From positions 2,480,001-2,544,000 of the forward strand of contig NZ_QGMP01000001.1 of assembly GCF_003259185.1 (NCBI RefSeq): 64,000 nt of DNA, in the 5' to 3' direction. How positions within the stretch are numbered: position 1 is the stretch's first letter; the number at the start of each line of letters is the position of its first letter. Made by a program: the position numbers and the translations under genes. Below, one piece after another: positions 29,379-38,206 of this stretch. The notes under the pieces are model-generated. The model saw only the letters and a program-made list of their open reading frames with translations, did not search any database and had not been told where the DNA came from. This DNA is from Isoalcanivorax indicus. Lineage in GTDB: Bacteria > Pseudomonadota > Gammaproteobacteria > Pseudomonadales > Alcanivoracaceae.

Positions 29379-29978
29379 ATGTGTCACGGCTATCGAGTGT
29401 GTCACCGCTATCGAACCCTCTCCGCGCTGCCCCTGGTACTGCTGGCGCTGCTGCTCGGCGCCTGCCAGCGCAGCCATCTGCCCGAAATCCGCCATGCCGA
29501 GGCCGTGGAGCTGGAGCGCTTCATGGGGCGCTGGTATGTGATTGGCAATATCCCGACGGTATTCGAACGCGGCGCGCACAATGCCATCGAGCACTATGCA
29601 CTGCGCGACGACGGCCGCATCGATACCACGTTCAGCTTTCGCCGCGACAGCTTTGATGGGCGGGAGAGAGAAATGAATCCCGTCGCCACCGTGCGTGACG
29701 ATCCCAGCAATGCCCTCTGGGGCATGCAGTTCCTGTGGCCGTTCAAGGCGGACTTCCGCATCGTGCATGTGGACGAGGATTACCGCGAAACCATCATCGG
29801 CCGGCAGAAGCGTGACTACGTCTGGATCATGGCGCGCACCCCCACCCTCAGTGAGGTCGACTATCAACGTCTGCTGGCCTTGCTGGACGAGGAAGGCTAC
29901 GACATCAGCGCCATCCAGCGCGTGCCGCAATGCTGGCAGGACGAGTGCCCGGCCGGCGACCGGACGGCAATGCCCTGA
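29379..29978 (+). CDS. Lipocalin-family lipoprotein (Blc-like)
   Basis: 199 residues. The ATG at 29379 has GGAG 7 nt upstream; a longer frame to 29331 lacks this. The lipobox LLGAC places the lipid on the Cys about 31 residues from the start. The lipocalin signature GRWYVIGNIPT follows, then strands IEHYALRDDGRIDTTFSFRR and the late motif DYVWIMARTPTLSE. Bacterial lipocalins bind fatty acids or lysophospholipids at the outer membrane. A period-18 duplication near the start encodes the related units CHGYRV and CHRYRT. It follows the zinc deacylase gene and precedes DUF3080, all in one direction. Confidence 0.93.
   Translation: MCHGYRVCHRYRTLSALPLVLLALLLGACQRSHLPEIRHAEAVELERFMGRWYVIGNIPTVFERGAHNAIEHYALRDDGRIDTTFSFRRDSFDGREREMNPVATVRDDPSNALWGMQFLWPFKADFRIVHVDEDYRETIIGRQKRDYVWIMARTPTLSEVDYQRLLALLDEEGYDISAIQRVPQCWQDECPAGDRTAMP
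29381..29414 (+). repeat. 18-bp-period tandem duplication at lipocalin start
   Basis: Two 16-nt copies (29381-29396 and 29399-29414, one mismatch) with a period of 18, so the frame is kept and the N-terminus gains six residues. Confidence 0.75.
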
Positions 29979-30042
29979 CGGCCCCGCCCGTCGCCGGTGC
30001 TGATATGCTTGGAGAACGAGGGCCGGACGAGGGTGCACCCCC

Positions 30043-31113
30043 ATGACGCCGTTCAGAACCGCCGTTGACGTCAGCCTGCTAGTCGGCTTCGCTCTGCTGG
30101 CGAGCGCTTGCCAGCCTGGTGGGCCAGAAGCCCTGTGGCAAGACTATCTGCAACGGCTCGAACGACTGGCCGACCTGCGCGCCGAACCGGCGCCCCCGAT
30201 CTCCGCCACCCGCTACCCGCGCAGCCGTGACGTGCGCCAGCCGATCCCCGAACTGCGCACCGGCATGCGCCGCTATTTCGGCCTGGCCCAGTGCGACATG
30301 ATGGGCCTGGTCAGCGCCCGTAACAGTAGCCTGGGCCGCTTGCAGACGGCTTCGCTACGCTTTGCCTATGAGCTGGATTTCATCCGCCAGGCGGAGACCT
30401 GTCTGATCGAAGACCGGTTGGCCGAACGCGAAGACCTGGACGCCTGGCTGACGGAAATCAGTCGCCTGAAACGCGAATCCCTGCCTGCCCTGTACTGGAA
30501 TGCAACGCTGGGCAGTCAGGAGATGGCGAGCTTTTTCACCACCACCGCGCGGCCCGCCGACGCCGGCACCCTGGCCGACCTGACCACGGTTGAAACCCTG
30601 TTCGACCGAATGGCGCTGACCGCCAGCCAACTGACCGGCGACACACTGCCCGCCGACGTCGGGGTCCTGGAACAGGACATCGCCCACCTGGCTCACAGCG
30701 ACACCGGCGGACGTATCCTTCAGGGCCTGGCGCTGGCCACCGGTGAACTGCAACGCAGCGCCAGCCTTCTGGAGCAGGTAGATACCGCCCGCCTGTGCCC
30801 GGACCAGCGCCCCAGCGAACAGGCCCGCTATTTCAACAATGTCTTCACCGCCGTCTACGGCGAGCGGGTACAGCCGTGGCTGGCCGATCTGGACCGCGCC
30901 AACCGGCGCCTGGTGCAGGCGGTGGCCCGCCTGGCCGACGCCCTGCCCGCCGACAGCCCGGCCTTCGACGCCTGGCATCACCGCCATCTGGATCCCGACG
31001 GTCCGCTGCAACAGGCCTGGCATGCCGCCATGCAACGCCACACACGCGCCTGGCAGCACCTGCTGGGCGACTGCGGCATGCCGCCCGGCGCCCACCCAGC
31101 CCCTTCCGGCTGA
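30043..31113 (+). CDS. DUF3080-family lipoprotein
   Basis: 356 residues. Lipobox LLASAC about 23 residues from the start, then an all-helical protein. The DUF3080 hallmarks are recognisable: the early QDYLQRLERL helix, YFGLAQCDMMGLVSARNSSLGRLQ and FAYELDFI at about residues 85-120. No catalytic motif is visible and the function of the family is unknown. GAGGG lies about 10 nt before the ATG. Located 64 bp after the lipocalin gene; likely the same transcript. Confidence 0.85.
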   Translation: MTPFRTAVDVSLLVGFALLASACQPGGPEALWQDYLQRLERLADLRAEPAPPISATRYPRSRDVRQPIPELRTGMRRYFGLAQCDMMGLVSARNSSLGRLQTASLRFAYELDFIRQAETCLIEDRLAEREDLDAWLTEISRLKRESLPALYWNATLGSQEMASFFTTTARPADAGTLADLTTVETLFDRMALTASQLTGDTLPADVGVLEQDIAHLAHSDTGGRILQGLALATGELQRSASLLEQVDTARLCPDQRPSEQARYFNNVFTAVYGERVQPWLADLDRANRRLVQAVARLADALPADSPAFDAWHHRHLDPDGPLQQAWHAAMQRHTRAWQHLLGDCGMPPGAHPAPSG

Positions 31114-31157
31114 CCTGCGCAGCCCGCATAATGGCGCTGACCACAGGGAGACCACGG

Positions 31158-32486
31158 ATGACGGATTTTCTGCCGCAACGCATTCCACTGAGCATCTACG
31201 ATGAGCTGCTACTGCACCTGGACAAGCCTGGCTCGCCCCTGAGCCTGCAAATGGAAGTCCGGGTCAGCGGCCATCTGGATGAGGCCCGGCTAGTCGCCGC
31301 GATACGCACGGCGGCCGACCACCACCCGCTGATGCGCGCCGCCCTGGCCCCCCACAGCGACACCGACACCCAGTACTTCTGGCAGATTCAGGACAGCCTG
31401 ACGAGCGTGCCCCTGCGCATCATCACCTGCTGCGACGAAGAGGCGCTGCATGAGGCGCGCAGCGCCCTGCACAGCCTGTCGGTGCCGCTGGCAGAAGCGC
31501 CGCCCTTCCGCTGCGCCCTGGCGCATTGCGGCGAGAAAGGCGATTTCTTCATGATCAACATGAACCACACCGTCAGCGACGGCGTGGGCCTGTACAGCTT
31601 TATGGTGTCGATCCTGCGCGCCTACGCGGGGGTCGACGATCCGGTCCGCAGCCTGGACGTCATGCAGATGCGCAACCGCCAGCACGACGGCGATACCGCC
31701 CGGTTCGCCGACCACCTGGTGCGCATCAGCCGTCTGCTGAAGGTCATCGGCAGCACCCTGAACCCCCCGGCCCGCATCGCCGCCGATGGCCAGGAAGACC
31801 AGACCGGTCTGTCGTTCATGCCGGTACGCTTCAGCAGCGAGCAGACCCGCCGCCTGCAGCAGTTGCGCCACAACGGCGCCACCATCAACGACATTCTGGC
31901 CACCGCCCTGCACCTGGCCATCGACGAGTGGAACCAGTCCCACGACCAGCGCACAGACCGCATCAGCATGATCATGCCGATGAACATCCGCGAGGCCGCC
32001 CTGCGCAACAGCGTGGCCAGCAACCTGTCCGTCTGGGTCAACCTGGTGTCCCAGCCTGATGACCGCACCGACTTCCGCAGCCTGCTGAACGTACTCACAC
32101 AGCAGACTTCGGAGCTCAAGGAAAGCGGCACCATGGGCCTGCTGATCGACCTGATGCACGAGGTACGCGGCCTGCCCGCCTGGATTCGCAAGGCGGTCCC
32201 CGGTCTGCTGCCGCTGACCGGCAACCGGATCGCCAGCACCACGGTGCTCGGCAATCTGGGCCATGCCCGTTCGCCCCTGCCCGGCGACAGCGAGCTGAGC
32301 CTGAAGGAAATGTGGTTTTCACCGCCCTGCCGGATGCCCATGGGCCTGTCGCTGGGCGCGGTCACACTGCACGATCACCTGCATCTGTCGTTCCGCTACC
32401 ACCGCCAGCAGTTCAGCCGCGAGGGCGCCTGGGCTTTCGCGGAAACGTTCCTGGATGTGCTCAATCGGGAGGTACCGGGCGCCTGA
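31158..32486 (+). CDS. Condensation-domain-fold acyltransferase (WS/DGAT or PapA-like)
   Basis: 442 residues, one two-lobed CoA-dependent acyltransferase fold. The active-site motif HxxxDG is present as His137-Thr-Val-Ser-Asp141-Gly142. The preceding residue is Asn, so the double-His HHxxxDG of classic wax ester synthases is missing. Other family features are the N-terminal SIYDELLLHLDKP, VPLAEAPPFRCAL before the motif, and the second-lobe IMPMNIRE and ASNLSVWVNL region. It could join fatty acyl-CoA to alcohols (wax ester, triacylglycerol) or to another acceptor. GGAG lies 7 nt before the ATG. It follows DUF3080 by 44 bp. Confidence 0.8.
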   Translation: MTDFLPQRIPLSIYDELLLHLDKPGSPLSLQMEVRVSGHLDEARLVAAIRTAADHHPLMRAALAPHSDTDTQYFWQIQDSLTSVPLRIITCCDEEALHEARSALHSLSVPLAEAPPFRCALAHCGEKGDFFMINMNHTVSDGVGLYSFMVSILRAYAGVDDPVRSLDVMQMRNRQHDGDTARFADHLVRISRLLKVIGSTLNPPARIAADGQEDQTGLSFMPVRFSSEQTRRLQQLRHNGATINDILATALHLAIDEWNQSHDQRTDRISMIMPMNIREAALRNSVASNLSVWVNLVSQPDDRTDFRSLLNVLTQQTSELKESGTMGLLIDLMHEVRGLPAWIRKAVPGLLPLTGNRIASTTVLGNLGHARSPLPGDSELSLKEMWFSPPCRMPMGLSLGAVTLHDHLHLSFRYHRQQFSREGAWAFAETFLDVLNREVPGA

Positions 32487-32599
32487 GATGCAGGCATGGC
32501 GGGCTGAAACGCCATCCGGTTTACAGCGTGATTGGCTGTAACGCAAGGCGGAAATGTCAAGACAGCGAATCGCATCACAGCGCACAAGAGTACACTGAG

Positions 32600-32719
32600 T
32601 GCTCAGCTTCAGCATGGCTGAGGGCGCGGAAATTTGTCCCTTCCGGGCCTGGAGATCATTCTCCGGACAAGCTCTCCCGAGCAAAAACCTGCGGCGCCCT
32701 CCGGGCGCCGTTTTTTTTT
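32600..32719 (+). ncRNA. Candidate structured small RNA or structured 3' UTR
   Basis: About 120 nt with no coding capacity and a strong chain of predicted stems: CTCAGC/GCTGAG (32602-32607 with 32617-32622); TTGTCC/GGACAA (32634-32639 with 32665-32670) enclosing GGAGA-TCAT-TCTCC (32651-32664); GCTC-TCCC-GAGC (32671-32682); an A-rich single-stranded linker; then a perfect terminator. A TACACT box at 32591-32596 could be a -10 element, but no good -35 is seen. Alternatively it is the 3' untranslated end of the acyltransferase mRNA, whose stop is 114 nt upstream. No known RNA family recognised. Confidence 0.45.
32692..32719 (+). terminator. Strong rho-independent terminator
   Basis: Perfect 8-bp GC stem (32692-32699 with 32703-32710), 3-nt loop, then nine T. 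It is the best terminator in the window and reads in the plus direction, 19 bp before the end of the opposing HNH gene. Confidence 0.93.
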
Positions 32720-32738
32720 GGGTGGCGCGCGGCAGCCC

Positions 32739-33329
32739 TCAGACCACGAGCAACGGCGCCGCCCGCTGCAGACGCCCGTGACTGTGCCGGGAAAACTGCC
32801 CCCGCAGAAACTCCATCTGGTCACCGCGAATCCGGTGGCTGTTGATCAGCGCCAGGTACTCGGCCATGTTTGGCACAAACGGCAGCGCCAGCAGCTCCAT
32901 GTTGCACTCTTCCAGCAGCCGGTCACCCTTGTGCTGGTTGCAGCGACGGCAGGCCGCCACCACATTGAGCCAGTGGTCCCGCCCGCCCCGTGACGTCGGC
33001 ACGATATGATCCCGGGTCAGTTCGTGGTCGTGGAAATGCCGCCCGCAGTACAGGCAGATGTTCTGTTCGCGACGAAACAGCGCCCGATTGGTCAGCGGAG
33101 GACGAGAACGGGGATGGGGGTTGATACGCCCGTCGCAGGCGATGATGGAATGCAGATGCATCTGGGAGCGCTCGCCAGTGCAGCGGGAAATCCCGCCCTG
33201 CAGGCGATAGATGACATCCCCGAGCGTCCAGGTGACCAGACCGCGCGCGTACAGACAGGCGGCGTCCTGCCAGCTCAGCCACTCCACCGGCTTGCCCGCA
33301 ATATCCAGCCTGAGAATACGTTCAGACAT
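32739..33329 (-). CDS. HNH endonuclease
   Basis: 196 residues. The C-terminal two thirds carries a zinc-stabilised HNH (beta-beta-alpha metal) domain: CLYCGR (first Cys pair), ELTRDHIVPTSRGG (the catalytic His), WLNVVAACRRCNQHKGDR (the Asn and second Cys pair). The N-terminal 85 residues hold the LDIAGKPVEWLSWQDA start that this common chromosomal HNH group shares. Substrate is double-stranded DNA in the family; a role in restriction or repair is not shown. GGGAG lies 7 nt before the ATG. No methylase or toxin partner is next to it. Confidence 0.9.
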   Translation of the reverse strand: MSERILRLDIAGKPVEWLSWQDAACLYARGLVTWTLGDVIYRLQGGISRCTGERSQMHLHSIIACDGRINPHPRSRPPLTNRALFRREQNICLYCGRHFHDHELTRDHIVPTSRGGRDHWLNVVAACRRCNQHKGDRLLEECNMELLALPFVPNMAEYLALINSHRIRGDQMEFLRGQFSRHSHGRLQRAAPLLVV

Positions 33330-33490
33330 ATCAGCTCCCGATCAGCCCATCGACAGGTGCCCGATCTGTTCCGCAACAGTGAAGGGCACCGCATCTGTTA
33401 CCGGCAGGCGGCGGCATCAGGTTAGCCAGCCGACATGACCGGTGTGTTGCAGCGAAGGCACATGAGCCGCCGCTGCATTGGTTCTGTCGA

Positions 33491-33515
33491 GGCAGGGTGG
33501 TGTCACCACCCTGCC
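33491..33515. terminator. Long GC hairpin between HNH and DUF3047 genes
   Basis: Perfect 12-bp inverted repeat with a single central base (effectively a 10-bp stem and 5-nt loop). It lies about 80 bp after the DUF3047 stop in the direction of that gene. No T-run follows on either strand, so a terminator role is only likely, not certain. The rest of 33330-33591 shows nothing else. Confidence 0.45.
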
Positions 33516-33591
33516 CTGCAATTCGGGGCCGCGCGGGACTGCGGCTGTCGGGTATCAGGTTGCCGAAATAATAACCACCGGTGTCATGCCA

Positions 33592-34272
33592 TCACAAGTG
33601 CGGGGATGCATGCAGGCTGGGCAGCCGATAACAGGCACTGGCCTCACCGCGGGTATTGTCGGCATCGGTCATCACGGCGACGGCGGCGATCTCTTCGATG
33701 TCCAGGTCATGATAACGGCGGAAATCCTCCACCACGTTACGCTCGAACTCATGCCATGTGCCCAGCCCCTCATCACCGCTCTGCACCACCACCATGACGG
33801 CATTGCGGGTGAAGGGGTTGGCCCAGTGGCTGCCCACCGGGTGCTCGCGCGACCAGACATAGTTGATGGCACGGGTCTGCCAGAAGAAGCGCCCTTCATG
33901 CACCACGTAAACGCGGGTCACGAAGTCATCCCCGGCACGGCTGCGCTCGGCGGCCTCCTGACCGGGTTGCAGTGGCGCCTCGGCCTGCCAGGCCCAGCGC
34001 AACCAGGGGGTGACACTGGCCTCGGCGCGCACTTCGCGAACCAGTCCCGAGGCACTGTTGCGGGCCTCGGCGCGCACGCACTCCGCATCAGCATCCTGCC
34101 GGTAGCGGGTCCGCTCGTTGAAGATCACCTCATCCCAGCCCTCAATGGGGCTGGGCACGGTCTGCCGGGCCTGGGCAGGGGTCGCCAGCAGCAGGGCCAG
34201 CAGGCAGGCCAGCGGTACGCGGGCAGCAAGGGGGCGGCCGGCAACCGCGCGAAACAGGGACACAAACAACAT
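33592..34272 (-). CDS. DUF3047-family exported protein
   Basis: 226 residues. The ATG at 34272 has GGGAG 8 nt upstream and begins a signal peptide (LACLLALLLATPAQA, cleaved before RQ). A frame to 34305 exists without a ribosome site. DUF3047 features: IEGWDEVIFNERTRY, EARNSASGLVRE, TPWLRWAWQAEAP, GDDFVTRVYVV, FFWQTRAINYVWS, WANPFTRNAVMVVVQSG and AVAVMTDADN. The family is periplasmic and its function unknown. Divergent from the GMC oxidoreductase gene with a 139-bp shared upstream region. Confidence 0.88.
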   Translation of the reverse strand: MLFVSLFRAVAGRPLAARVPLACLLALLLATPAQARQTVPSPIEGWDEVIFNERTRYRQDADAECVRAEARNSASGLVREVRAEASVTPWLRWAWQAEAPLQPGQEAAERSRAGDDFVTRVYVVHEGRFFWQTRAINYVWSREHPVGSHWANPFTRNAVMVVVQSGDEGLGTWHEFERNVVEDFRRYHDLDIEEIAAVAVMTDADNTRGEASACYRLPSLHASPHL

Positions 34273-34411
34273 GGGCAAGGCTCCCGCCTGACAGGGGTGA
34301 CCCAATGGTCACAAATAGACTTCGGTGTTCGCTTGAGGTTTCCTACAATTGCAGCACGATTGTGGGCGGCACTGTGACAGTCCACAGCGATAACAACAGG
34401 ACACCCGCATT

Positions 34412-36001
34412 ATGTCTTTTGATTACCTGATCATCGGCGGCGGCTCCGCCGGTTGCGTGATGGCCAACCGCCTCTCCGAAAATCCGAATCACCGGGTCTG
34501 CCTGCTTGAGGCCGGCCCCGCCGACAACAGCCTGCTGATCAGCATACCAGCGGGCATCATCGCACTGATGCGCTCCAACAAGCGAAACTGGCGTTATTAC
34601 ACGGTGCCACAGAAGGCGTTGAACAACCGTGAAATCTATATCCCCCGGGGCAAGACCTTGGGCGGGTCCAGTGCCGTCAACGCGATGATCTACACCCGGG
34701 GCCACAAGTGGGACTACGACCACTGGGCCGAGCTGGGCAACACGGGCTGGGGCTGGGATGACGTGCTGCCCATCTTCAAGCGCAGCCAGAATCAGGAACG
34801 CGGTGCCGACGAGTTCCACGGCACCGGCGGTCCGCTGAACGTGTCTGACCTGCGTTACCAGCATCCGGTCAGCGGGGCCTTCATCAAGGCCTGCGTGGAA
34901 GCCGGGCTGCCGCCGTCCAACGACTTCAACAACGAGAAGCAGGAAGGCGTCGGCTTTTATCAGGTCACGCAGAAGGACGGCGAGCGCTGCGGTGTCGCCA
35001 AGGCGTATCTGCATCCAGCCCTGGAGCGCCCCAACCTGACCGTGATTACCGATGCCCGGGTCAGCCGTCTGATCCTTGATGGCAAGCGCGTCATCGGCGC
35101 CGAATACCAGCGCAAGGGACGCACCGAGCGGGTCGAGGCCGGAGAGACCCTGCTGTGCGGGGGCGCGATCAATTCACCACAGGTACTGCTGCTGTCCGGC
35201 ATCGGTCCGGGCGAGGAACTGCGCAAGCACGGTATTGCTGTGCAGCATGAGTTGCCCGGTGTCGGCGAGAACCTGCAGGATCACCCGGATATCCTGCTGG
35301 TCGCACGTTCGCTCAAGCGCGATACCCTGAGCCTGTCACCCGGTGCCCTGCCCAAACACATCAAGGCGCTGTACCAGTACCTGCGTTATCGCACCGGGCC
35401 GTTGACCTCCAACGTGGCAGAGTCCGGTGGCTTCATCAAGTCACGCCCCGAGGAACCGATTCCCGATCTGCAATTGCATCTGACGGCGGCCATGCTCGAC
35501 AACCACGGGCTGAATCTGCTGTTTGCCATGGGCTGGGGCTATTCGGCGCACGTCTGCATCCTGCGGCCCAAGAGCCGGGGCCGGGTGGCCCTGCACAGTG
35601 CAAATCCGGGCGACAATGCGCTGATTGATCCCAACTTCATGACCCATGAAGACGACATAGAGCGCATGGTGCGCGGTATGAAGATCATGGGCGATGTGAT
35701 GCAGCAACCGGCACTGACACCGTGGCGTGGCGCTAACGCTTTCCCGGAAAAAGTGCTGCAGACGGACGATGATTACCGCGATTTCCTGCGCCGCAAGTGT
35801 GACAACATCTATCACCCGGTGGGCACCTGCAAGATGGGTATCGATAACATGGCGGTCGTGGCGCCGGACAGCCTGCGTGTTCATGGGCTGGAGGGATTGC
35901 GTGTGGTGGATGCCTCGATCATGCCCACCCTGATCGGCGGCAATACCAACGCACCGACGGTCATGATTGCCGAGAAAGCGGCCGACATGATGCTGGGTTA
36001 A
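34412..36001 (+). CDS. GMC-family FAD-dependent alcohol/choline dehydrogenase (AlkJ-like)
   Basis: 529 residues. The FAD-binding GGGSAGC dinucleotide fold is at residues 9-15, the GMC signature 1 at PRGKTLGGSSAVNAMIYTRG and signature 2 at GAINSPQVLLLSGIGP. The catalytic pair is His468 (YHPVGTC) and Asn513 (in NTNAPT), spaced as in choline oxidase. The overall pattern is closest to AlkJ-type medium- and long-chain alcohol dehydrogenases, which pass electrons to ubiquinone; choline dehydrogenase is the main alternative. No betaine aldehyde dehydrogenase is adjacent, which favours alcohol oxidation. The stop codon shares TTAA with the stop of the opposing gene. Confidence 0.9.
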   Translation: MSFDYLIIGGGSAGCVMANRLSENPNHRVCLLEAGPADNSLLISIPAGIIALMRSNKRNWRYYTVPQKALNNREIYIPRGKTLGGSSAVNAMIYTRGHKWDYDHWAELGNTGWGWDDVLPIFKRSQNQERGADEFHGTGGPLNVSDLRYQHPVSGAFIKACVEAGLPPSNDFNNEKQEGVGFYQVTQKDGERCGVAKAYLHPALERPNLTVITDARVSRLILDGKRVIGAEYQRKGRTERVEAGETLLCGGAINSPQVLLLSGIGPGEELRKHGIAVQHELPGVGENLQDHPDILLVARSLKRDTLSLSPGALPKHIKALYQYLRYRTGPLTSNVAESGGFIKSRPEEPIPDLQLHLTAAMLDNHGLNLLFAMGWGYSAHVCILRPKSRGRVALHSANPGDNALIDPNFMTHEDDIERMVRGMKIMGDVMQQPALTPWRGANAFPEKVLQTDDDYRDFLRRKCDNIYHPVGTCKMGIDNMAVVAPDSLRVHGLEGLRVVDASIMPTLIGGNTNAPTVMIAEKAADMMLG

Positions 36002-36681
36002 CGCACGTGTAACTGCGCGCGAAAATCACTTTTCCACCAGAGCCACGCCACGCCCAGGGCGTGGCCGTTGATCAGCAGCGCCAGCACCCACTCGAAGGCA
36101 TCATCAATCTGACTGTACAGGCCATAGGCAAAGGTGGTGAGGATCACCGACAGGATGCCGATGGCCAATGCGGTCTGGCAGACACGGAAAAGTCGCCGGG
36201 CCCAGTCACGCCAGGCCGGGACATTCAACAAGGCGGCAGTGAGTAAAAGCTGGGCCAGAAAGGTCAGCGAGAAATACAGGATCACGCCCGTGCGGCGGAT
36301 AAAACGAAACAGGTCGCCGGCATGGCCCAGCGCCATGGTATAGGCGGCCAGAAACAGACAGGCCACCAGACCCAGCCAGGGCAACCAGGCGATGCCGCGC
36401 CCCGATGCACCCAGCTCACGCAACCAGCGGGCGTTGAGCCACCAGAACAGGATGCCCAGCAGGGCTGCCGGTAACATCGCACCCTTGAAAATAAAATAAC
36501 TGACGCCGTACCGGCCGGTGCGGCTGATGCTGGTGCAGCTGTCCCAGTACGGCATGCACCAGGGCACGTGACCTTCCAGTGCCGACACCAGGTACGTCGT
36601 ATGAATGGTCACCAGCGGAATGAGGCTGGCCGCCAGGGCGATGCCCCACAGGGGGAGTGCAGGCGAATGTTCGCGGTTCAT
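35998..36681 (-). CDS. Six-helix membrane protein, Frag1/DRAM-like
   Basis: 227 residues with about six membrane helices. After the first helix there is a luminal loop with Cys-Met-Pro-Tyr and the motif SCTSISRTGRYGVSYFIFKG, followed by LPAALLGILFW; this order resembles the Frag1/DRAM/Sfk1 group. Function in bacteria is not known. It converges on the GMC gene and overlaps it by four bases (TTAA, each strand's TAA). HtrA is next upstream in the same direction at a distance of 59 bp. Confidence 0.65.
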   Translation of the reverse strand: MNREHSPALPLWGIALAASLIPLVTIHTTYLVSALEGHVPWCMPYWDSCTSISRTGRYGVSYFIFKGAMLPAALLGILFWWLNARWLRELGASGRGIAWLPWLGLVACLFLAAYTMALGHAGDLFRFIRRTGVILYFSLTFLAQLLLTAALLNVPAWRDWARRLFRVCQTALAIGILSVILTTFAYGLYSQIDDAFEWVLALLINGHALGVAWLWWKSDFRAQLHVR

Positions 36682-36740
36682 GGCATTACCGTCGCGCGAT
36701 CCGGCGGGCGTGTCAACGCCCGCCGGAAAGGGTCCGGAGG

Positions 36741-38147
36741 TCAGCGAATCACGACGAAAAAGACGCCGCCGGCGCGATTCACGCGCAACAGCAGCGCCGC
36801 GTCCCGGTCGGGTACGGCCTGCCGCAACTCATCCAGCGTGGCGATATCCCGGCGATTCGCATTGATGATGACGTCACCGCTACGCAGCCCTGCACGCCAC
36901 GCGGCGGTGTTGCGCTCGACCTCCTCCACCAGTACGCCGTTGCTGGCGTGGTCCCGTTCCCCGTCACGCAGATCGCGCATCCGCGCGCCCTTGAGATAGC
37001 GGGACAACGCCTCGCCATCGGCACTGATGCCACCGGTCTCGCGAATGATCGCCAACACACTCATGGCGCTCCCGTCACGCAGGATATCCAGGCGGATATG
37101 CTCGCCCACCGGCGACAGCCCGACACGATTGCGCAGATCCGCCGCGCGAACCACCGGCCGACCGTCCACGGCGGTGACAATGTCGCCCGGTTGCAGGCCC
37201 GCCTCCGCAGCAGCGCTGTCTTCCAGCACCTGGGTAATGACCACGCCCCGGGTTTCCTTCACATCAAAGGCTTCCGCCAGTTCCGGCCCCAGGTCCTGGA
37301 TGCTCACGCCCAGCACCCCGCGACGCACCTCGCCGTGTTCGATCAACTGGCCCATGACGTTGGTGGCCATTTCGGTGGGAATGGCAAAACCGATGCCGAC
37401 ATTGCCGCCCGCTGGCGCAATGATGGCGGTATTGATGCCGACCAGTTCGCCGCGCAGGTTCACCAGTGCCCCGCCGGAATTACCCGGGTTGATGGAGGCG
37501 TCGGTCTGGATGAAGTTCTCGTAGCCGTCGAGTCGCAGGCCGGTGCGGCCCAGCGCGGAAACAATGCCCGAGGTCACGGTCTGGCCAAGCCCGAAGGGGT
37601 TGCCGATGGCAATCACGAAGTCGCCCACCCGCAAGGTGGTCGAGTCGGCGATCTCGATCTGCGCCAGGCCTTCCGCCTTGACCCGCAGCACGGCCAGATC
37701 CACCTGACTGTCCATGCCGACCATCTCGGCCTTGACGGTGCGCCCGTCCACCAACGTCACTTCGATCTCGTCGGCATTGCGCACCACATGGGCGTTGGTC
37801 AGCACATAGCCCTGGGCGGCATCCACGATGACACCCGAACCGGCACTGGTGGCTCGACGCTCCGGCATCGGCCCGCGTTGCTCCGGCACATTGAAGAAAC
37901 GACGAAAGAAGGGATCATCCATAAGCGGGTTGGGCTGACTGCGCACCCGCGTATGGGTGGCGATGTTCACCACCGCAGGCGACACCCGCTCCAGCATCGG
38001 TGCCAGCGATGGCAAGGGTTCACCGTCGCCCGTGGCCGCCGGGAGCATGGCGTGCGCCGGCAGGGCCATCAGCGCCCCCCAGACCAGCCCACCCTGGAAA
38101 AGTCCGATCAGCGGCGCCCACGCACGCCGCAACGCTGCGCTTCGCAA
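36741..38147 (-). CDS. Do-family periplasmic serine protease (HtrA/DegQ-like)
   Basis: 468 residues. TTG start with AGGAGG 8 nt upstream. A signal peptide (about 33 residues, cut after AHA) is followed by a trypsin-like domain with triad His120 (TNAHVV), Asp150 (VDLAVL) and Ser224 (GNSGG), then two PDZ domains (about 275-365 and 380-468). This is the DegP/DegQ/MucD layout: an oligomeric protease-chaperone for damaged envelope proteins. The second PDZ is complete. The LA loop (about 70-100) is short, more like DegQ than DegP. Confidence 0.95.
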   Translation of the reverse strand: MRSAALRRAWAPLIGLFQGGLVWGALMALPAHAMLPAATGDGEPLPSLAPMLERVSPAVVNIATHTRVRSQPNPLMDDPFFRRFFNVPEQRGPMPERRATSAGSGVIVDAAQGYVLTNAHVVRNADEIEVTLVDGRTVKAEMVGMDSQVDLAVLRVKAEGLAQIEIADSTTLRVGDFVIAIGNPFGLGQTVTSGIVSALGRTGLRLDGYENFIQTDASINPGNSGGALVNLRGELVGINTAIIAPAGGNVGIGFAIPTEMATNVMGQLIEHGEVRRGVLGVSIQDLGPELAEAFDVKETRGVVITQVLEDSAAAEAGLQPGDIVTAVDGRPVVRAADLRNRVGLSPVGEHIRLDILRDGSAMSVLAIIRETGGISADGEALSRYLKGARMRDLRDGERDHASNGVLVEEVERNTAAWRAGLRSGDVIINANRRDIATLDELRQAVPDRDAALLLRVNRAGGVFFVVIR

Positions 38148-38206
38148 GATGCAAGCCTCCTGTACGCGTTGATGTTGGTTCGCCGGTTTCGACCGGTGCA
38201 GCCGCC

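Noticed and set aside
32739-33329. HNH endonuclease as part of a defence system
   Set aside because: No methyltransferase, helicase or toxin-antitoxin partner is adjacent, and this HNH type is a common lone chromosomal gene.
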